DNA of 64,000 nt, taken from NCBI GenBank assembly GCA_963965975.1, contig OZ014423.1, positions 372,001 through 436,000 of the forward strand, given 5' to 3'. Position numbers and translations under genes: made by a program. This document shows, piece by piece, positions 56,723 to 64,000 of the stretch. The stretch comes from Xestospongia bergquistia. Taxonomy: Eukaryota; Porifera; Demospongiae; Haplosclerida; Petrosiidae. The notes beneath the pieces are model-generated. The model ran no database searches. It was not told the origin of the DNA and saw nothing but the letters and a program-made list of their open reading frames with translations. Position 1 is the first letter of the stretch. Each line of letters starts with the position of its first letter.

Positions 56723-59435
56723 ATGAAGGATCACTTTGGGTTGTTTTATATAAGTATTACTGCTTTATATATACTTCAATGCATTAAAATTGGAGTATCA
56801 GGTAGAAAAATGGTGTCAATGGATTGTTCCATCGCAACTGCTGTCTTTTCTTTCAACAGATGATATATCTTCATCTCTTGGAAGACCATATAAATTACAA
56901 TGGAAAATACAAGATGATACAGTAATTCTAAGTTGGGAATATCCATCTGGCAACCAGTATCCCACTGGGTATTACATTCATGTTCAAGAAGCACCAATGA
57001 AAGGAGATTTGGGAACACCAGATTTTGTACATGTCAAAAATGGACTACTTAGTACAGTTCTCCGTGGATTTAAACCTAAAACAAGATATCTAGTAAAGGT
57101 TATGCACAATTCATGATTATTGGTAAGGTATTATTTATGTGTTGTTCAGGTTGTGGCATTTTCAGAGTTGGAGAGCAAATATAGTCGAGCAGTATATGTA
57201 GATACAAAACTTTTAGGTATCTAGTATACAAAGAATTAAAATTTTACATTTTTCTTGATTTAGATTTTCTGAAGACATATAATCTTACTGCATCAGATAT
57301 TACTGATACAAAAGCAGTTTTCATGTGGAACCATACACCAGATAATAATGTTCATGATATAATGTTTAAGGTATCATTCAAAAATTAGATAAGATCACTC
57401 ACAAGAGTTTTTTCTATTAGTTATCCTGTAATGGAGTTTTAGAATATAAAGAAAATGGACATAAAGTCAAGGAAGAAATCCACTTTGAGCATTTAAGTCG
57501 TTCAAGTTCTCAAAGGCGTGAAAGCCACACAACCTCTTCTCTATTCCCTAACACCCTTTACACATGTACCATACAGTCAGTAGCTGGTAATCTCACTAGT
57601 GTCCCTCACAGTGAAATACAGTTCATGACATCTCCTGGAAGTGAGTGACACTCCAATTAGAATTACATTCATTTTTACTCTTTCTTAGAGCCTCCTCATC
57701 CTCCGAAACCAAGAGTGATCATGAGATCATCACATGACCAGCCACTGACAAAATTTGTTGTTGAACTTTACAAATCTAGCAACAAATTTGGACCCATCAG
57801 GTACTATTAGACTTCCTGACATCACTAGTAACTATACCCATCTTCAACCATTAGTCATTATATGGTATTTGCTGTACCTGTCACGCGAAGTCCCAATGAA
57901 CCTCGAAGTACCCCCTTCATTCCTACAATACCATATTCTCAGCTTCTTTCCAAGGCAGTGTCTTCTCATTTAGCTTCCAGTGTCTCTGACAAGTTGCCAT
58001 TTATTGTAGCTCAATATGATCAAGGAATGCTTCCTGACAAGTTGGTCTTTGATGGATCTTTCAGAAACAGAGCATTCAAACCTGATACTCATTATTCATT
58101 TGTAGTTACAGCTTTCAGCAAGAAAGATGTAAGTGGTATACTTTAAAATAAATTACTAATACTCTTCCAGAACACTAATGAAGTCAAATTTAGTATGAGC
58201 ACAGCTAGTGATCCTCCAATTTTTATTGGTGAGTATCTATTTCTTTCGAGTACTAGTTCTTAACTTTACTTCTCAAGGTAAAGATATGCGCAATGAATGG
58301 ATAAAGGAACATAAGCCATCATTCAAACGTTTTGCTACCACAGTCCTATACACATTGATATTAGCAGTAGTTATACTGACTATACTGATTCTAATACTGG
58401 TTGGATTAGCCTACATGAACCAGAAAAATCGTGAAATGCTATAGTAAGAAATCAAAGAGTGATATTTCATTATGCCATATCTTAGTGGTCGTATATCAAG
58501 TGATGAAGAAAGTGAGATTGAATTCTTTACAAAACCTGTTTGTGGAGGAAAAAAGTTCAAGAAGAAAGCAACCAAAAACAAGAAAAATCTCCAAGTATGA
58601 ACAGCAAGTGCTAAAGTGTGGCTTAAGTATTTAATTTTCATAGCTACTGGAGCCCTCTCTTATGAGACAAGCCAGAAAAGAGAACAATGACCCATCATCA
58701 TCTCAAAGACCTCTGGCCAAACAATTTATACAAAAACACTACGATTACAGACCAGTTCCTTTAGAAAATCCTGATTTATTTAATGAAACTGAAAGACACC
58801 AACGACGAGTGAATGAAATTAAACAAATGAGTAATCAAGAGGTACATCATTGTATTATGTACAACATTCCTCTCATTTAATTACAGAAGGATGATCATGA
58901 AGTGAGACCACAGCTTTTCTCAGTTGCTACACCTCCTGATTCCCCTCGTGGAACTAGCCGTCCAACCTCCCCTCTTATCAGAGCTCATCGCTCCAATTCT
59001 CCAGATTATCCACCTGGTGACCATGAGTTCACTACAAGTCCTTTGTATATAAGAAACACTTCCTCACATCCTCCTCAACACAAGCCTCATTGTATGGACT
59101 ACATGTCCAGTCCAGTAGCTGCCTGCATTAATTATGAAGAGGACCTACTTGCAGCTTCTTTTACTTTACCCCGGTCACGTCCCTATGTGACTCCGGATTC
59201 TATGATACGCAGTCAACATTATTACAAGAGACACAAGCCAGGAACCACAATGCCAAAAATGCCAGACCCAGAACCACCTAAGCCAGCAAGCAGAAGAGAA
59301 AAGAGGATTTATGTCAAAAGAGATCATGTCGATAAAGCTCTTTTGATGTCTAATGATGAAGAGAGAGTAATACCTACATTATTTTTGCATGTAGAGGAGG
59401 AAGAATTTGAGGATGCTCGCTCAGAAATGCATTAA
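56723..59435 (+). CDS. Fibronectin type III receptor, RPTP-like ectodomain without phosphatase domain
   Basis: A type I membrane protein from about ten exons. The start at 56723 gives the leader MKDHFGLFYISITALYILQC; a short intron then leads to the first FN3 domain (RPYKLQWKIQDDTVILSWEY, then GYYIHVQEAP and LRGFKPKTRYLVKVVAFSE). A second FN3-like domain covers about 57265-57640. The third membrane-proximal domain has YMVFAVPVTRSPNEP and, later, PFIVAQYDQGMLPDKLVFDG and FKPDTHYSFVVTAFSKKD, the pattern of the membrane-proximal region of receptor tyrosine phosphatases. The transmembrane helix is TVLYTLILAVVILTILILIL. The cytoplasmic part (about 58380-59435) is 320 residues of Ser/Pro-rich low complexity with FNETERHQRRVNEIKQM, SVATPPDSPRGTSRP and an acidic end. 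No kinase or phosphatase domain is present. The gene is of an unnamed receptor type. Confidence 0.8.
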
Positions 59436-59541
59436 TTTGTGGCATATAAAAATATAAATAATAATAATAATATATTTTATTGATGATTATGATGAATAAG
59501 ATGATCATATAATAACACAGATTATTTTACAAGTACTGATG
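59436..59541. other. 106-bp convergent spacer between FN3 receptor and EDRF1
   Basis: AT-rich, with AATAATAATAATA directly after the receptor stop. The 3' UTRs must be short or overlap antisense. Confidence 0.7.
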
Positions 59542-62500
59542 TTACCTAGCTTTGTTGTATACTTGGTGTAATGTTAAGAGAGTGTCCAATAATAAAGAAA
59601 TCATTGAGTCACTTGATGATGTTATATTGGACTTCAAGGCAATGCTATACATCTCTCGGTAGACAGTACTGTCCTCACTAAAGTTAGAAGAAAAGTGTCA
59701 TAGGTGTTTTTATACTAGATAAAAACTAACTAACCCTTTCTTTAAGGAGATCGACAAGAGTTGTTTTAATACAGTTTGTAGTCGTTGCATCAATATTGCT
59801 ACTAACTGGATAAAACTTTCCTCTTTAGAACTTTTCTCATCTGCTGGTATACTTTTCTCAAATACTTTGGTAATATTGAGTAACGTTTCTAGTGATTGTT
59901 GCAATAATCGAGTTGATAGTTTACTAGTACTAGCTATATGTGGATCATTGAAAATAATAGTATCTATGATATTGTTAGGAATAGAATACCATTTGCTTGT
60001 TGCTCCAGTAGCAGTGCCTTCTCTAAATATACTCTCATAATTTGACATTGATGGTATTCAATCTACTATAGTAATTAATATCAACAAATTAATGGCAGAC
60101 TTACTAAATAAGATTGTAGAGCTTTTGTGTAATGTTTTTCAGCTTGTGTTCGTGCTTGTTTCATCTTCTGAGACAATGGCTGGAAAGAACATGTATGAAC
60201 AAACAGTGAAAGTGACTAACCACAGATGTATCAAAAGCATTCTTGTGATAGAGACTAGCTAATCTGTGATGACAATCTCCAATAATTTGAGACAGAGTCT
60301 GATATTTTAAAACATTACACTCTGCAGAACTAAGAATTGATTCCGCACAGTGTAAACTTTTCATTAAGTGTGACAGAATCTCTCTCTCAATCTGAATAAA
60401 ACATTACATAAAAGTCATATCATTTATGATGACTACCTCTTGAAGACTTAGACTTGAAAATGGTGGCCGTTCTTGCATTTGTTGTCCCATTTCATAATAC
60501 ACGCCAGCTAAATCACATTCAATGTTTAGCCAAATTCCAGGATGAGTCGATGGTCGTTTCAAGACCTCCTTCCCTCTCATGTAATACTCAATAGCTCGAT
60601 TGTAATAGAGTTTCTCTTGAGAACTGAATTCTCCTTTTGTTTTCTCTTCACTTCCTTTTTTCACAGGATATTTTAATAAACCATAAGCTTCAGCACATGA
60701 TCGCATTAAACTACCCAAGTTAGCATTTAACAGAGCTTGATTAGATACATTGGATGTTGCCTCAAATGATGCTATACCATTTTTAAGACAACAATAACTA
60801 CTAGTCCAAAGTTTCTCAATCTGTTTTGAATCTAAATTTAGAAATAATGTCATCAATGTTGTTACTAAATATAACATGGTACAATGCTACCTGTATTTAA
60901 ATCCAGTGCGGATGCAATGAGTTTATAATAGACACCCATTTCATTCCATGCATTCCCAATTCTCTCTTTGAGTACTGCTTTGTCTCCTTCAATCTGATGT
61001 TCAATTGTCTCACAGAGCTTATAACAATCAATACTGAAAGGACCCACAGATCACATGACTTATCACATGACTGAAACATGACTACCTTTTCTGTAAGCTT
61101 GTCTCTAGATCTGTATGAAGTTGCAAACACTCTTCTTCATCAGCTAAGATATATAATATAATACAGTATAATAGAGTTATTTCTTTACCAGTGGGATTAT
61201 AAAGTGAGTGTACAAATGTTGTTATCTTAGAATCATCAGAAACAATTGAATTGAAGTCTTCAAGATGCCAAGTCAAGGATTCAGAGACCTATTTTAAAAC
61301 TGACTGTATTTACTTAAAAAGATATGTAGTTACTTTAGTACTTAATAGATGAACATCACCACATAATTGCCAAGACTGAAACAATGTATCTTCTATTGTT
61401 GGTTTATTGTTAACATGGCGAATGCCTTCACGTGTGGCAATAGCTACCTCTATTTTGAAGCAATTAAAACAACTATTATAGGGTTATACTCACTGCAACA
61501 TAGAATGCAGAGTCTTGAATATTTCAAACATCGACCTAATTTATTCAAAGTCATTGCCATATCAGCTAATAACCAGTAGGCGTGGCAAGCCTTTTGCAAC
61601 AATTGACACACCCCTTCCAGTTGCCATCCTTCCAATTTCTCAGCATCACACTTGACAAATGCACTGGCAATATAGCTGAGAGCAGTGCGAGCTCTGTCCT
61701 GTTGAGACTCAAATACTAACGGCTGAATTGGTGGTTGATAAAGAGATACATTAGGTTTATTCTCTGTCAAATGTGACACCGAGAGCAACTATAAAGAAAG
61801 AATAAAACAATAAGAAATTTGTCCAATACAAAAAAACAATAGCACAATAATTTTGATATTATTTGTACTCTAGTCATTTAGTAAGTCAAAAATATCATAG
61901 TACTTACTTGTGGTTCATTACCAGTGACAAGATATGATTTAGATCTGACACACTGTGGTTGGATACTTTCCTCCTCTTCCTCCTCCTCCTCCTCTTCTGA
62001 TGATGACGATGTTGGTGGTGAAGTACTTGTGGGTGTATAGTTTAAAACAAGATTGGCCAATAAGTAAAATGATGACATAACAATCTATAACTTATAATAG
62101 TTATAATGACAATCATAGTCTTATATACCTGTGAACTGGTATCATTATGTAACAACTTTATACAATTCTCTAATAACAATTTAATTGTAGCTAAATCTTT
62201 ACCAGTATGTGGACCATATTGTAACATTCTCTGTGATACTCTAAAGAACAAGATACGATCAAAATCTAAGTAATTACACACGTTACCTGTAAAATAAAAC
62301 AGCAACATTTTTAGCAAATGGGTTCTCCTCCTGTTCACCCTGTAAGGATTGATAAACTCCACCCATTTCTCTACCCATTTAATTACTTTTGCAGAGTCAT
62401 CAGTTGATGTTAGAGTTGTAAGATCATAGAGTTTAACAATGTCTTTCCCTTTTGGACGAAAGAGCCAGTAGGTGTGGCCTTCACGAGTACAATTTGCCTT

Positions 62501-64000
62501 CAAGAATGATAATATATTTTGTGCCACCTCAAGAACCTCCTATCTTTTGTAGTGAACAAAGGGTTAAATTAAGAGTCTCTTACTTGAGGAGAAAATTGTG
62601 AATTTTTGTCTAAATTTGGTATATCTTCAGTTTTAATGACTTCATATTTCTACAGAGAAAACATAAATTTATCAATCTATTCTCCCAATTTATCTGTCTA
62701 TCTATCTATCTATCTATCAGTCAGTTTAAATTTCCATCAAACTATCAATCTATCTAACCTGAACAATTCCATTTAGATGGAAACACATAGCCAGTTCTGG
62801 TACATTACACATCAAATTATCCAACCAATAATCCAATCCTGTTAATACAGTAATCGGTTTTTGCATATCTCTAGTAATATCATAAGTAACAAAAACTAAA
62901 ACACATTGAAAGAGTACCTTAATCTTAAACTAATGGCTGGTTGTCCCCCACGTCCAAATATAGGTAGATCACTACCAAGTAACATTCTAATATCTCTAAT
63001 TGTCCACTTCACATTGAGATGAAAGGGTTGGGTGGGCTAAAGAAAAGATAAATAAAGTAGACAAAGGTCTGTGAGTCATACTGGGTTAGGAGGAGAATAG
63101 GGAAAGTGTCTATCATCAGATACTTCTTCAACATAGGGCCCTGCAATGATCTCTGGACTGACAGACTCTGTTTCCTTCACATCCTTTGTTACTTCTCTAA
63201 CAACCAGGGGTAATGAGACAGCTCCTGAATTCTGCATTGTTTCCAAATTAATTGAAAGAGATGCACCTTCAGAAAGTGTCTCTTCACCAGTGTCTCTTTG
63301 TGGAGCTGGTAACATGGGATGAGATGGTTGGTCCTCAATGCTAAGAAAAAAAAGAAAAAAATATAAATATGTTTTTTTTACTTACCTATAGTAAAGGAGC
63401 TTGGAGTACATGCTACGATGATGAGAAGAGGCAGGATCTTTCTTACGAGCATACAGCTATGAAATAGTATTAAGTAAGTAATGTATTATTACTAGGTAAG
63501 TCATACTTGAGGTAGTTCTTCATCACATACTAATTTTTTTAAACTCTATTAGATATTATATCATTTAATAATAAATTAATGAAGGGACTTACCCTTGAAA
63601 ACACCATTTCAGGTACCAGTTCATCAATTAACAATGTCTTACCAACTCGATGTATTGCCATAGAAACATCAGACTGACTATTATAACAATGATAAGAAGA
63701 AATGGCGCAAATGTTAATTCATTCTACCTGTAGGGTAGTGTCAATAGTTTCTTGATGTTTTTAGCATCAGCAATAACATCCATTTCCCCAACATCATTAG
63801 GATAATATGAAGCTAGTGCAATACTATAGAATGACATGGTTAAGTGGTATAGATATTGCCATGTGGGTTTACCTTGATGGGCAGAGCTCAGTTGATGAAG
63901 GAGTGCGATTGAACTGAGAGAATAGGGAGTGTTGAAAGTAATTACCAGCTCCAGAATGACGCCTCAACCAGTTTGGTGGAGGTTGATTGAGATCAGCATT
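59542..64000 (-). CDS. EDRF1: EDRF1 (erythroid differentiation-related factor 1), 5' part missing
   Basis: The gene enters from the right edge and ends in this window at TLLTLHQVYNKAR-stop. From right to left the exons read PPPNWLRRHSG, SYYPNDVGEMDVIADAKNIK, then LGSDLPIFGRGGQPAISLRL, PITVLTGLDYWLDNLMCNVP, QNILSFLKANCTREGHTYWL and KDIVKLYDLTTLTSTDDSAK, all conserved EDRF1 features. The C-terminal half is a helical TPR-like region (ALNLGRCLKYSRLCILC-type pairs, IGNAWNEMGVYYKLIASALD, RAIEYYMRGKEVLKRPSTHP). About fifteen exons are visible. The protein is conserved in animals and named for its effect on globin expression in human cells; its older role is unknown. Confidence 0.95.
62690..62718. 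repeat. (TATC)n short tandem repeat in an EDRF1 intron
   Basis: Seven or so copies of TCTA/TATC in the intron preceding ACCTGAACAATTCC. Minor polymorphic-type repeat. Confidence 0.85.

Overview
The window is animal nuclear DNA, AT-rich and gene-dense, with many introns of only 40-70 bp that use plain GT...AG borders. Eighteen protein-coding genes can be read; two run off the ends. The gene set (FREM-type matrix protein, PERK, WDR11, EDRF1, Glass-type zinc fingers) is metazoan. The compactness, tiny introns and divergence of the proteins suggest an early-branching animal, most likely a demosponge of the Amphimedon kind; that assignment is inference and not proved by the sequence. Positions of coding ends were read by eye by joining exons across splice sites, so CDS entries are genomic spans that include introns.

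Layout, left to right: SLK/STK10-like kinase (+, 5' end missing, 10-3061); FREM2/FRAS1-like membrane matrix protein (-, 3889-13611); ribose-5-phosphate isomerase RPIA (-, 14107-15961); PERK/EIF2AK3 (+, 16208-20918); LRRC27-like protein (-, 21078-22828); STK32/YANK kinase (+, 23147-26691); WDR11 (-, 27073-33203); LIPT2 (+, 33257-34103); TAF1B (-, 34239-36501); CCDC152-like coiled coil (+, 36636-37614); an unrecognised eight-helix membrane protein (+, 38132-38935); BCCIP (-, 39049-40254); PIGY (+, 40395-40662); two Glass-type five-finger C2H2 genes tail to tail (+, 41195-42400; -, 43128-44621); UBOX5/RNF37 (-, 48589-49783); a fibronectin-III receptor whose last ectodomain repeat looks like that of receptor tyrosine phosphatases (+, 56723-59435); and EDRF1 (-, 59542 to beyond the window). 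The main gene-poor stretches are 44.6-48.6 kb and 49.8-56.7 kb.

The genes are mostly unrelated housekeeping and signalling genes; what ties them together is arrangement. Thirteen of the seventeen neighbouring pairs lie on opposite strands, giving five tight head-to-head pairs (RPIA/PERK, LRRC27/STK32, WDR11/LIPT2, TAF1B/CCDC152-like, BCCIP/PIGY) whose start codons are about 53-318 bp apart. The most unusual signal is that two of these intervals, TAF1B/CCDC152-like and BCCIP/PIGY, share a 68-bp element of the same length: two inverted copies of TCCGTATACT pointing outward toward each gene, with a similar core between them. A third, single copy lies upstream of the second Glass-type gene in the matching orientation. 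This looks like a symmetrical, two-way core-promoter module.

Other points of interest are a CRE palindrome between RPIA and PERK, a 32-bp tandem array in the first STK32 intron, a perfect 17-bp-arm palindrome in a WDR11 intron, an apparent excess of the octamer TCATGTGA/TCACATGA, and short exon-like pieces in the gene-poor stretches, one resembling a TNF/C1q strand.
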